Part shown: piece by piece, positions 1-9,130 of the stretch
Layout: each line of letters starts with the position of its first letter
How positions within the stretch are numbered: the stretch's first letter is position 1
Source of the DNA: Monoplex corrugatus
Lineage: Eukaryota > Mollusca > Gastropoda > Littorinimorpha > Ranellidae
NCBI GenBank assembly: GCA_030674185.1
Contig: CM060305.1
Location: 167,160,236-167,180,235 of the forward strand
Length of the DNA: 20,000 nucleotides
Reading direction: 5' to 3'
Position numbers and translations under genes: made by a program
The notes under the pieces: generated by a model
What the model was told of the DNA's origin: nothing
The model's input: only the letters and a program-made list of their open reading frames with translations
Databases searched by the model: none

Positions 1-1640
1 AAAGAAAAAGAAGGAAAAAGGAAACAGAAAGAGGGGAGAAAGAAAGAAAGAAAAAGAAAGAAAAAGGAAACAGAAAGAGGGGAGAAAGAAAGAAAAAGAA
101 GAAAAAGGAAACAGAAAGAGGGGAGAAAGAAAGAAAAAGAAAGAAAAAGGAAACAGAAAGAGGGGAGAAAGAAAGAAAAAGAAAACAGAAAGAGGGGAGA
201 AAGAAAGAAAGAAAAAGAAGGAAACAGAAAGAGGGGAGAGAAGAAAGAACAGAAGGAAAAAGGAAACAGAAAAAGGGGAGAAAAAAGAACAGAAGGAAAA
301 AGGAAACAGAAAGAGGGAAGAAAGAAAAGAAGGAAAAAGGAAAGAGAAAGAGGGAAGAAAGAAAAGAAGGAAAAAGGAAACAGAAAGAGGGGAGAAAGAA
401 AGAAGACAGAAGGAAGAAAGGATAGAGAAAGAGGGGAGAAAGACAGAAAAAGAAGGAAAAAGGAAAGAGAAAGAGGGGAGAAAGACAGAAAAAGAAGGAA
501 GAAAGGAAAGAGAAAGATGGGAGAAAGACAGAAAAAGAAGGAAGAAAGGAAAGAGAAAGAGGGGAGAAAGAAAGAAAAAGAAGGAAAAAGGAAACAGAAA
601 GAGGGGAGAAAGACAGAAAAGAAGGAAAAAGGAAAGAGAAAGAGGGGAGAAAGACAGAAAAAGAAGGAAAAAGGAAACAGAAAGAGGGGAGAAAGAAAAA
701 GACAGAAGGAAGAAAGGAAAGAGAAAGAGGGGAGAAAGAAAGAAAAAGAAGGAAAAAGAAAGAGAAAGAGGGGAGAAAGACAGAAAAAGAAGGAAAGAGA
801 AAGAGGGAAGAAAGAGAGAAAAAGAAGGAAGAAAGGAAAGAGAAAGATGGGAGAAAGAAAGAAAAAGAAGGAAGAAAGGAAACAGAAAGATGGGAGAAAG
901 AAAGAAAAGAAGGAAAAAGGAAACAGAAAGAGGGGAGAAAGAAAGAAAGAAAAAGAAAGAAAAAGGAAAGAGAAAGAGGGGAGAAAGAAAGAAAGAAAAA
1001 GAAGGAAAAAGGAAAGAGAAAGAGGGGAGAAAGAAAGAAAGAAAAAGAAAGAAAAAGGAAACAGACAGATGGGAGAAAGAAAGAAAAAGAAAGAAAAAGG
1101 AAACGAAAGAGGGGAGAAAGAAAGAAAAAGAAGGAAAAAGGAAACAGAAAGAGGGGAGAAAGAAAGAAAAAGAAGGAAAAAGGAAAGAGAAAGAGGGAGA
1201 AAGAAAGAAAAAGAAGGAAAAAGGAAAGAGAAAGAGGGAAGAAAGACAGAAAAAGAAGGAAGAAAGGAAAGAGAAAGAGGGAGAAAGACAGAAAAAGAAG
1301 GAAAAAGGAAACAGAAAGAGGGGAGAAAGAAGACAGAAGGAAAAAGGAAACAGAAAGAGGGGAGAAAGAAGACAGAAGGAAAAAGGAAACAGAAAGAGGG
1401 GAGAAAGAAAGAAAAAGAAGGAAGAAAGGAAAGAGAAAGAGGGGAGAAAGACAGAAAAAGAAGGAAAAAGGAAACAGAAAGAGGGGAGAAAGAAAGAAAA
1501 AGAAGGAAGAAAGGAAAGAGAAAGAGGGGAGAAAGACAGAAAAAGAAGGAAACAGAAAGAGGGGTGAAAGACAGAAAAAGAAGGAAAAAGGAGACACAAA
1601 CCTCGTTGAAACAGACAAGAAAACAAAGAAAGGATGCCGT
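1..1640. repeat. polypurine minisatellite, unit about 42 bp
   Basis: The plus strand is almost purely A and G, with isolated C in 'acag' and very few T. A unit of the form ggaaacagaaagaggggaga followed by an (A/G) stretch recurs; the 'gagggg' anchor is seen at 559, 601, 642 and 684, giving a period of 41-42 bp and roughly 35-40 imperfect copies. Units differ by small indels and by 'acag' versus 'agag'. Long Lys/Glu/Arg-only open frames across 517-1644 result from the lack of pyrimidines needed to make stop codons, and are not genes. Long mirror-like polypurine DNA can in principle form triplex structures. The array runs off the left edge of the window. Confidence 0.93.
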
Positions 1641-2035
1641 ATGAAGACAGGGAGAGAAAAGAAAGAAAAGACAGAGCGAGAACAGGAGGAGAACGGCTAA
1701 TGAAAGGTTCCTCTTCTTATTCTACCTGTCCGCCTGCACCATCATGGCTGTCCATAGGGAGAGAGAACCGACAGTCAGCTGTAAGGATCTAGAAGTCCTG
1801 AAGTGGAGAAATGCTGTGCGATGTCAAGGACTCTTTCAGGCCATTAATACGGGTCTTCCTTGGTCTGCCTCTCGCTTCAAATCCAGATATTTTGCCCCCT
1901 GAAGTCCAGCCCCTTACCATTGTGGCGGAAGATGGAAACAAGACAGTCTGTCTAACAGGACTCTGGGAAAACAGCAGAGGACCTAGCAAGTCCGTGGTGG
2001 ATTATATAATCACTGAAGAAACTAAAAGGTAATGG
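1641..2035. other. unassigned sequence, no supported gene
   Basis: This is higher-complexity DNA between two low-complexity blocks. Short open frames exist on both strands (about 73 codons plus, about 66 codons minus), but neither shows a domain, a splice context or a composition I recognise. The minus frame carries a GRPRKTR-like string that recalls RTE-type LINE C-termini, but the surrounding residues do not match, so I make no call. Confidence 0.5.
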
Positions 2036-2282
2036 GAAGAAATAGAAGACAAGAGTCTAAAAAGTAACAAACAGAATGAACTAAAACGAAAACAAAAACA
2101 ATATTATAAAAAAAAATTTAAAAAAAGAACTAAAATGAAATAGAATAAAATAGACTGAAATAAAATAAGTAAAATGAAATAAAACAAAACAGAATAGAAC
2201 AAAACAAAACAAAGTAAAATAGGTATAAAAAAGAAAATAGAATAAAATAAACATAAAAGAAAACGAACAAAATCAAACATAT

Positions 2283-2283
<1 letters not shown>
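2036..2283. repeat. A-rich degenerate 5-bp repeat (AAAAT/AAAAC-like)
   Basis: The plus strand is dominated by 5-bp words such as aaaat, aaaac, gaaat and gaata in loose tandem. This is low-complexity DNA with no coding signal. Confidence 0.85.

Positions 2284-2369
<86 letters not shown>
2284..2369. repeat. (AG)n microsatellite
   Basis: Near-perfect AG dinucleotide repeat with a single 'gg' interruption in the middle. A-rich sequence follows to about 2495. Confidence 0.97.
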
Positions 2370-2371
<2 letters not shown>

Positions 2372-2757
2372 ACAAAACAAGAATAACAGAAAAGGAAATA
2401 AGATGAAATACAATATGAAATTTAAAAAAAAATAAAAAAATAAAAATCATGTCAAAATTAAGGGAAGAAAGGAGAAGAAGAAATAAAAAAAAAAGGGGGG
2501 AGGGGGTGTGAGGTGTGGGGGTGTGGGAGGGAATGTTGAGGTCAGGGCAGAAATACTGGCGTGTAAGCCCAGACGATGAACGGTATCGATCGGGACAGAT
2601 GGTGTCAGCGGTAACCGGAGGGGCAGGCTGGTCCTTGCAGCAGGCCGGAGGACACTTGACAATCCCTGGGCCTGACCTGAAGTGTCGGTGCCAGACGTAA
2701 AGTGTTACTGCCTGAAAGGGTCACTGGCCTTCTTGAGGGGGGGGGGGGGGGGGGGGC
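2370..2757. other. unassigned, with A-rich start and 20-base poly-G end
   Basis: 2370-2500 is A-rich. 2500-2736 is more complex but shows no recognisable protein or RNA. 2737-2756 is an uninterrupted run of 20 G leading straight into the TG repeat. The run length should be treated cautiously because homopolymers are assembly-sensitive. Confidence 0.6.
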
Positions 2758-2895
2758 AGGTGTGTGTGTGTGTGTGGTGTGTGTGTGTGTGTGTGTGTTT
2801 GTGTTTGTGTGTGTGCGCGTGTGTATGTGTATGTGTGTGTGCGCGTGTGTATGTGTATGTGTCTGTGTGTGTTTGTATGTGTGTACGTTTGTCTG
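2758..2895. repeat. (TG)n microsatellite, impure
   Basis: TG dinucleotide repeat with interspersed CG, TA and TT steps. It directly abuts the left end of the family B LINE fragment. Cys/Val-rich open frames here come only from the repeat. Confidence 0.95.
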
Positions 2896-2899
2896 TGTA

Positions 2900-3443
2900 T
2901 ATTTCAACCGTCTTATATACGAATTTCCACCTCTCAGAGTGAGCTCCTGATCATGGGAGACTTCAACTTCCATTGTGACAGTCTGACATGCCCCAGTGTC
3001 AGTCGACTGAAGACACTTCTCCATGACAACAGTCTGCACCAGGTCATCAGCAAGCCGACACATCGCCATGGTCATATTCTGGACTGGCTTGTGTGCACGA
3101 ACATCAACCTCTCCTGCAATCCAATGTAACAGACTTGGCTTTGGGTGACCATTTTGCCATTCTCTGCTGTCTGCCTTTTCAGTACAATAAGCGACCCAAA
3201 AGAACTATTTCATCAAGAAATGTTAAAAAAATCAATATTGAACAGCTTCGCTCTGACATCTCTGCCTTTGCTGCTGTAGCAAATAAAACTGATCCCCCTG
3301 ACACGACTGTGTATAATGATTGTTTGAAACAGATCTTCTATTAGCATGCGCCACTCATCACCCGCTGTGTTCCTGATCGTCCCTCTGTGCCATGGATGAC
3401 AGACGAACTCAAAAAGGGGAAGTGCAAACTGCGCAAAGTTAAT
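2900..3443 (+). mobile_element. L2-type LINE, family B, endonuclease C-terminal part (decayed)
   Basis: The translation shows the late endonuclease motifs of an AP-endonuclease-type LINE: LLIMGDFNFH (GDFN at 2956-2967), then HGHILDWLV, then GDHFAI (GDH at 3144-3152), in which the usual SDH catalytic motif appears as GDH. The linker toward the reverse transcriptase follows (PDRPSVPWMTDEL, then KKGKCKLRKV). The frame is broken: a 1-2 base indel lies near 3093-3125, and an in-frame TAG occurs at 3342-3344 before HAPLITR. It aligns by eye with family A at 11720-12230 but is clearly divergent, so it is a separate and older family. The left end stops at the TG repeat; the right end is cut by the family A insertion at about 3441, and the element resumes at about 6314. 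Confidence 0.85.
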
Positions 3444-3724
3444 AATAATAATAATATATTTTATTTATATAGCGCAAAATCTTGATAAAATCAAATCTAA
3501 GCGCTGAGCGTATACATGCATACATACCTACATACATATGAGCGTATACATGCATACATACATACTTACATACATAAATCTAAGCTGAGCGTATACATGC
3601 ATACATACATACATACATAAATCTAAGCGTAATACATACATACATACATACGTACGCACATGCATACATAATAATTACAATATTTATATAGCGCAAAATC
3701 TCGACAAAATCAAATCCAAGCGCA
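3444..3724 (-). repeat. duplicated family A 3' tail with interposed (TATG)n minisatellite
   Basis: On the minus strand two copies of the family A tail hairpin are present, one bounded by GCGC at 3690-3694 and 3720-3723, the other by GCGC at 3471-3475 and 3501-3505. Between them (3506-3660) a tandem array carries 'gagcgtatacatgcatacat' at 3506, 3540 and 3586, and two of its units include 'aaatctaagc', a fragment of the tail itself. The outer tail matches copies 2 and 3 closely; the inner tail carries several substitutions. Confidence 0.85.
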
Positions 3725-3929
3725 TAAAAGACACACACGCACGCACGCACACACACACACACACACACGCATGGCCACAAATGGGGAGAAAGAATAAAAG
3801 CAATAAAAGCAAGAATAAAACCAATGGAAAACCACAGAGAGCACATCATATACAATTATATATTAAAACAAAGTGATTCCCCTCCGAGCGGAGACAGGCT
3901 GCAGAGGGGGGTTGAGTGAGGTTAGGATT

Positions 3930-6313
3930 TTATGCAGAGGAGAAAAGGTGAGTTTTGAGAGCGGACTTGAAGGAGGCAAAAGTAGGTTGCTGACGGACTG
4001 AGAGAGGAAGTTTGTTCCAGGAGAGTGGACCAGAAACAGAGAAGGCTCGTGGACCATAGGTATTGAGCTTAGTGCGTGGAAAGCGAAAAGTCAGAGGATC
4101 GGAGGCAGAGCGGAGGGTACGTGAGGGAAGATAGATCTCAAGTAGGCTTGACAGGTAATCGGGGGCTGCGTTATTGAGGCTTTTGTAGCACATGGTGTCT
4201 AGTTTGTACTGTATGCGCTTTGATACAGGGAGCCAGTGAAGTTGTGCCAGGAGAGGAGATATGTGGTCAGCTTTTTTCTTTTTGAGTACAAGGCGTACAG
4301 CATTGTTTTGAATGCGCTGTAGGATGTGAATGGTGGAGGCAGGAAGACCAGACAGGAGTGAATTGCAATAGTCAATGCGAGACATTATGAAGGAGAGAAC
4401 GAGTTTTGCAGTTGTTTCGACAGAGAGATACTTCCTGATCAGGCTTATACGATGGAGATGATAGTAGCAAGATCTGGCAGTTTGAGAAACAAAGTTGTTC
4501 ATGGACAGGGTAGAGTCAATGCAGACACCAAGGTTTTTAGCTGAATCAGAAATTGGGACTGATGTGTTACATAATGGGAGAGAAAGAGGAGGCAGCTGGG
4601 AAAGTTTCTGACGGGTGCCAATGAGGATACCTTCTGTCTTGTCGTCATTAAGCTGAAGTCTATTGTGTGTCATCCAGTTCTAAATGTCCGAGTAACACTC
4701 AGTGGTGCGAGTCAACAGGCGCTGTATATTATCAGGTGAGTCACTGTCTTGAAGTTGGGTGTCATCAGCATAGAAGTGGTGTTTTATAGAGTGGGAGTTG
4801 ATGATGGTGGACAGGGGGGAGGTATAAAGAGTGAAAAGAACAGGGCCAAGGACAGATCCTTGTGGAACACCACAGGTCAGGTATGCAGGTTGAGAGTAAG
4901 TGCCATTGATGAGAACAGTTTGTTTTCTGTTTGATAAATACGAAGTGAAAAAGGAGAGAGCAATGTCAGAGATGCCAAAAGTATGATGAAGTCTAGAAAG
5001 GAGAATACCATGGTCAATGGTATCGAAGGCTGCAGACAGATCAAGGAGTGTGAGGAGAGAGACTTTGCCAGTATCAGTTGCAAGGAGGAGATTGTTGAGA
5101 ATGTGTAGTAGGGCAGTTTCAGTGCTATGGCACTGGCGTAGGCTGACTGGAAAGGATTGAGGAGATTGTTGGCAGACAGGTGAGAGTTCAGCTGGTTGAG
5201 GACGACTTTTTCAAGGAGTTTTGACAAGAAAGAGAGATTAGAGATTGGCCTGTAATTTTCAGTTCATTTGGGTCTAAATTGTGTTTCTTGAGGAGAGGGT
5301 GAACAATAGCAGACTTGAAAGAATCTGGGACAGTTCCAGTTTGAAAAGAAGTGTTGATGATGTCAGTGATGAATGGGAGGAGAGTAGGGAGACAGTCGGA
5401 GTAGAGAGAACCTGGAAGAGGATCCAGTTCGCAGGTTTTGAACGACATGGATCTGATTGTGTTGAAAATTTCTTCTTGTGAGACTGGGTAAAAGTAGTGA
5501 GAGGTGTGCCAGAGAAGGAAGGGTCAGGTGGGCATGGTTGACAGGGTGTCCTGTCAAGCCTGTCACGAAGAGTTTGTATTTTGGTGGTGAAATACTTGGA
5601 GAATACAGATGGGAGTTCTTTATTTGTATGTTTTGTTGGGAGAGGTAAGTCTTTTCGTGTACCAAGGAGATGATTCATGGTTGTAAAGAGTTCTTTTGAA
5701 GAAGAGGCATTCAGATTTTGGTTTGGAAATAGCTTGTTTTTGCAGATGCAATGAGGGTGGATACTTTTGTTTTAGAGGCTTGGAAAAGTTGCCTGTGTAC
5801 AGTGAGTTTGGATTTGCGCCAGCGGCGCTCTGCTCTGCGGCGGGCACGTTTTGCACAGGCAATCTCATGAGTGAGCCAGGGGGTAGGGGGGCGGTCAGGT
5901 AAAAGACGGGTTGTGGCTGGAGCATGAGTGTCCAGAAGATGGTGGAGAGTAGTATAGAATTCATCGGCAAGGTTATGTGACTTTCCAGAAAGGAGACGGG
6001 AGGCATCAGATGAAAATGTGGAGAGGTCGATAGATTTGAGATTACGTCGAGTCACTGTGCGCATGGTACGGGAAGGAGGAGAAATGTCGAAGAGAACAGA
6101 GAATTGCAGAGTGGTCAGATGGAAGGGCTGAAGTTAGACGGGTAGAAAGAACTAAGCAGTTGTCAGTAGCTGAATTGTGGTGATCACGAGAAATGATCCA
6201 GTCAAGAATGTGACCTTTTTGATGGGTTGGTTCAGAAATGTGTTGAGTCATATTGTGATTGGACAGAGAGTTGATGATATGTCTTGTGTCATAACGGTGA
6301 GTGTTGTCATAGT
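3930..6313 (-). pseudogene. family A endonuclease/reverse transcriptase ORF, broken copy
   Basis: This is the remnant of the polyprotein that nicks target DNA and copies the element's RNA in place. From the 5' side it keeps the last third of the endonuclease (SDHSAIL), the linker, the reverse transcriptase fingers, palm and YADD motif (encoded by 4761-4772), and the C-terminal region ending LKTHLFSSA. It cannot encode the full protein. Compared with copy 2, one A is missing near 5253-5259 (NELKNYRP becomes NELKITGQ), one base is missing near 5136, one C is missing in the run before the SHKKKFSTQSD frame, and AAG is changed to TAG at 4680-4682 inside SDIKNWMT. Copy 1 does keep the C that copy 2 lost near 12967, so the two copies together confirm the ancestral frame. 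Confidence 0.9.
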
Positions 6314-7000
6314 CCACCAAGTTGCCTGTGGACGTATGATCTATGTGACAGAGCGAAATGCTTTGCTTACTTTGCAGAAAGAGGCCAAGAGAAAGTATTT
6401 CAGTTCGGAAATTTCAAACAGTTCTTCCTGCAAACAACTCTTTGCTGTCTCTGATAAACTAATAGGAAAATCAAAATCTTTTGTTCTTCCAACCAACATG
6501 CCCCAGTCCCTTCTTCCTGATACCTTCTGTACTTTCTTCTCTGAAAAGATTTTAAAGATAAGGCAAGATCTGGATCATTTTCCTACAGATACTTCCCACA
6601 AGCCATTTCATGGTTCTCTCTTGGCTAGGTTTGAGGCAGTTTCTCCTGAAGAAATCAGAAAACTCCTAGAGCAGTCCCCAAATAAAACCTGTTCTTTGAT
6701 CCCATACCAACAGAATTTGTCAAACTGTGCAAAAATGATCTTCTCACCCTCATCACCAATCACAGTCTTCTCACTGGTAAGGTTGACAATTCTCTCCAGC
6801 ATTTATTGTCATTCCTCTTCTTCAAAAGAGTAATCTTGATCCAAACTCTCTCCAAAACTACAGACCAGTTTCCAACCTTCCACTTATCTCAAAACTGTTG
6901 GAAAAGGTTGTTCTGTCACAGCTTCTAAAGCATCTGAATGAAAATGGTCTGCTGGAGACAAACCAATCGGCTTACCGCATGTATCACAGTACTGAAACTG
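6314..7000 (+). mobile_element. L2-type LINE, family B, linker and reverse transcriptase start (decayed)
   Basis: This continues the fragment at 2900-3443. The plus strand reads RMIYVTERNALLTLQKEAK, SSSCKQLFAVSDKLIGKSK, then SPEEIRKLLEQSPNKTCSL, and later in another frame LQNYRPVSNLPLISKLLEKV and LLETNQSAY..HSTETA, the first reverse transcriptase blocks of L2-type LINEs. Several small indels near 6700-6840 break the frame around the region that in family A reads KLELSQ or TGTVPDSFKSA. The fragment stops dead at the (TG)n tract near 7000, so the catalytic palm with the YADD motif is absent. Confidence 0.87.
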
Positions 7001-7033
7001 CGTGTGTGTATTTGTGTTTGTGTTTGTGTGTGT

Positions 7034-7095
<62 letters not shown>

Positions 7096-7118
7096 GTGTG
7101 TGTGTGTGTGTGTGTGCG
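7001..7118. repeat. (TG)n microsatellite
   Basis: TG dinucleotide repeat that replaces the rest of family B immediately after the HSTETA codons. Family B is therefore bounded by TG repeats on both sides (2758-2895 and here). Confidence 0.96.
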
Positions 7119-7447
7119 TTTCATTAAATCTAGAGATGATTAACTCAGCAGAATAGCTGGTGCATCCATCACAGCATAAATGTAGATTTTGTGTTTGTGG
7201 GTTTCGTGAAGTACTTAAATCTTTCAACGGTGTGATGTTTCATATATTGCGATAAGGACACAGTTTCATGTTTTAAGGAGAATAGACTTGTCTGATTTTT
7301 GCGACGTTTTCATAATCTTGAAATCCTGGCGCCATCACCAACCTGCTTCTGCGTTCAACTGGACTAAAACGCCGGACACATATACTACAGCGATACCATC
7401 TCTATCAAGCGGAGCGACAGGCGACATGGCCGGTAACTCCTCTGACT
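7119..7447. other. unassigned sequence
   Basis: About 330 bp of ordinary-complexity DNA between the TG tract and the 3' tail of the RTE element. I recognise no coding or RNA feature. A plus-strand open frame that continues rightward with a Ser/Gln/Ala run is simply the antisense of the RTE tail. Confidence 0.5.
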
Positions 7448-8215
7448 CATCATCATCATCATCATCACAGCAGCAGGCAGCAGCAGCATCATCATGTGCC
7501 CTGCCGCATGGCTTTGGCGATCATGGCCTTTATATGTATCTATCCCTTGTTGCCAAAAGCACATCTTCCACCTTCTCTGTCCTCTGCCACCTGCAAGTCC
7601 ATCCAATATTTTTTCCGGGGTCTACCTGGTGGTCTCTTTCCCACCAGGTTTCCTGTTGTGACCAGGTGCTCTAATTCTCATTTCCTCATAAAATGGCCTA
7701 TAAATGTTGCCTGTCTTTTCCTAATCTTCTTTAAGATTAATCTTCTTGTGTCTGCCTTCATCAAGACTGTCTCGTTTGTTTTCTTTGCTGTCCATGGAAC
7801 TCTCAACATTCTTCTTAGAAACCACATCTCGGCTGCCTCAATTTTATTCTGGCTTTGCTTGTTGACTGTCCACACGTCACAATTGTAAAACATTATCGGT
7901 TCTATATAACATTCAAGAACTCTCTTCCTGATGTTAATTGATAGGCCTTTGTTGGTAAGAATGCTTTTCATCTTCTTGAATGTTGTTTTGGCTTGGTCGA
8001 TTCTGCTGGATATTCCTGATGTGCATCTGCCGTCTGGTGAAATGATCGTTCCCAGATATTTAAACTCATCAACCTGTCTCGAGATTATGCTGTTTGCTGT
8101 TATTTTGCATGAGGGGATTTCAAGTTTTTTACAATCCTCTCTGTGGAAACCGGCAGAAATAGAGAAAACAGCCGCGTTCATCATCAGCTGTGGTGTGATC
8201 ATGTAAACGGCGAAC
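7448..8215 (-). mobile_element. RTE-type LINE, 5'-truncated 3' end
   Basis: The minus strand encodes the region downstream of an RTE-type reverse transcriptase: VDEFKYLGTIISPDGRCTSG, VLECYIEPIMFYNCDVW, AAEMWFLRRMLRVPWTAKKT, then RKRQATFIGHFMRK. After an in-frame TGA it continues in the same frame with ELEHLVTTGNLVGKRPPGRP, and ends, after a short frame disturbance, in AMIAKAMRQGT and stop (about 7492-7494). RTE elements end almost immediately after the stop in a short trinucleotide tail; here the stop merges into a TGATGA/CTG tail at 7448-7495. The upstream catalytic palm and endonuclease are missing, and the 5' end abuts (GAA)n at 8216-8220. Confidence 0.85.
7678..8215 (-). pseudogene. RTE-type ORF C-terminal segment
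   Basis: About 178 codons remain open in one frame on the minus strand, from next to the (GAA)n repeat to a TGA following GHFMRK. The first ~45 residues are weakly conserved; from DEFKYLGTI onward the match to the family's C-terminal region is clear by eye. The in-frame TGA and a later frame change make it a relic. It is too short to have activity of its own. Confidence 0.8.
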
Positions 8216-8219
8216 GTCA

Positions 8220-8540
8220 CAAGAAGAAGAAAAAAGAAAGAAGAGACGGAGAGAAAAGGGAGGAGAGAAGAAGAAGAAGAAGACGAGGAGGAGAAGAAGA
8301 AGAAGAAGAAAAGAAGAAGAGAAGAAGAAGAAGAAGAAGAAGAAAGGAAGAAGAAGAAAAGAAGAAGAAAGAAAGAAGAAGAAGAAGAAGAAGAAGAAAG
8401 AGAAAGAAGAAGAAGAGAAGAAGAAGAAGAAGAAGAGAAGAAGAAAGAAGAAAGAAGAAGAAGAAGAAGAAGAAGAAGAAGAAGAAGAGAAGAAGAAGAA
8501 AGAAAGAAGAAAGAAGAAGAAGAAGAAGAAGAAGAAGAAA

Positions 8541-8572
<32 letters not shown>

Positions 8573-8685
8573 AGAAGAGAAGGAAGGAAGAAGAAGAAGA
8601 AGAAGAAGAGAGGAGGAGGAGGAGAAGAAGGAGAGAAGAGAAGAAGAAGAAGAAGAAGAAGAAGAAGAAGAAGAAAACACCTGAG
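8220..8685. repeat. (GAA)n / (AAG)n polypurine microsatellite, about 465 bp
   Basis: The plus strand is essentially all purine, with AAG/GAA triplets interrupted by extra A or G. Long Lys/Arg/Glu frames on plus and Phe/Ser/Leu frames on minus are composition artefacts. Expanded GAA tracts are known to form triplex DNA. Confidence 0.97.
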
Positions 8686-8694
8686 TTATAATCA

Positions 8695-8784
8695 AACACG
8701 TGGCATTACGTGCTCACAGTTTCGCTGACTGATGTGAAATCGTTCTTCAGATCTGGTCTTAACGCTCATCTTTTTCAATTGTAA
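8695..8784 (+). pseudogene. possible L2-type LINE C-terminal remnant
   Basis: The plus strand at 8725-8784 reads [19 protein letters not shown] then TAA. The FKS.LKTHLF-like ending resembles the last residues of L2-type proteins, as in family A (SFKSALKTHLFSSA) and family C (LQAFKKKTQNTF). As in those families, a TG repeat follows directly after the stop. Only about 20-30 codons survive and I do not see the GCGC hairpin tail downstream, so this is tentative. Confidence 0.4.
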
Positions 8785-8787
8785 TCA

Positions 8788-8791
8788 GTGT

Positions 8792-8849
<58 letters not shown>

Positions 8850-9005
8850 TGCGTGCGTATGTGTGTGTGTGCGCGCGCGCGCGCGTGTGTGTGTGTGCGT
8901 GCGTGTGTGTGTGTGTGTGTTTCTGTCTGTCTTCTTCTCTCCTTCGATCAATCCCTGTCTCTCTCTCTCTCGATCTCTTTCCCACCTACCCACCCTCCTC
9001 TCTCT
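8788..9005. repeat. (TG)n with (CG)7-like core, then CT-rich tract
   Basis: 8788-8922 is alternating purine-pyrimidine DNA, mostly TG, with a run of alternating G and C near 8871-8885. 8926-9005 is CT-rich. Alternating TG plus CG is the classic Z-DNA-prone composition. Confidence 0.95.
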
Positions 9006-9130
9006 CCGTTGAAGGACAATCTCTACAGACTGACCATACTCAACGTAATTGTACATCACTAAATATTCAAGACTCAAAACTGTTTCAGAATTGTGACATC
9101 CACACAAGGCGATCAGTGACAGTGAGTGTA
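9006..9130. other. unassigned short spacer
   Basis: About 125 bp of ordinary sequence between the CT tract and the 32-bp minisatellite. No feature recognised. Confidence 0.5.

Larger units (their letters stand above)
3444..6313 (-). mobile_element. L2-type LINE, family A, copy 1, 5'-truncated, inserted in family B
   Basis: Read on the minus strand this is the same element as 11735-14405. It starts inside the endonuclease, just after the GDIN motif, at the words VDYDNTH, and runs through the reverse transcriptase and C-terminal region to a 3' tail with (ATT)n at 3441-3455. The plus-strand flanks are both family B coding sequence, so this copy landed in an older LINE. At 6313/6314 the match to family A stops abruptly and family B resumes with a string readable as TKLPVD. 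No clean target-site duplication is evident; comparison with family A suggests that a few codons of family B were lost at the site. Confidence 0.92.

Noticed and set aside
517..1644. 375-codon plus-strand frame rich in Lys, Glu and Arg (and an overlapping 225-codon frame)
   Set aside because: Every residue derives from the purine minisatellite; absence of stops follows from the near absence of T and is not evidence of coding.
1789..2032. Overlapping open frames on both strands in the unassigned segment
   Set aside because: Both are short, without recognisable motif; the GRPRKTR string alone is not enough to call an RTE fragment.
2692..2760. 20-base G run as a G-quadruplex regulatory element
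   Set aside because: It is a bare homopolymer next to a microsatellite with no gene nearby; structure is possible but a function is not supported.
7288..7674. Plus-strand frame with Ser, Gln and Ala runs resembling a regulatory protein
   Set aside because: The runs are the antisense of the RTE CAT/CAG tail, and the downstream part is antisense of the RTE coding region.
8129..8699. Overlapping 160-190 codon frames on both strands over the GAA tract
   Set aside because: Lys/Arg/Glu on one strand and Phe/Ser/Leu on the other are triplet-repeat artefacts open in every frame.
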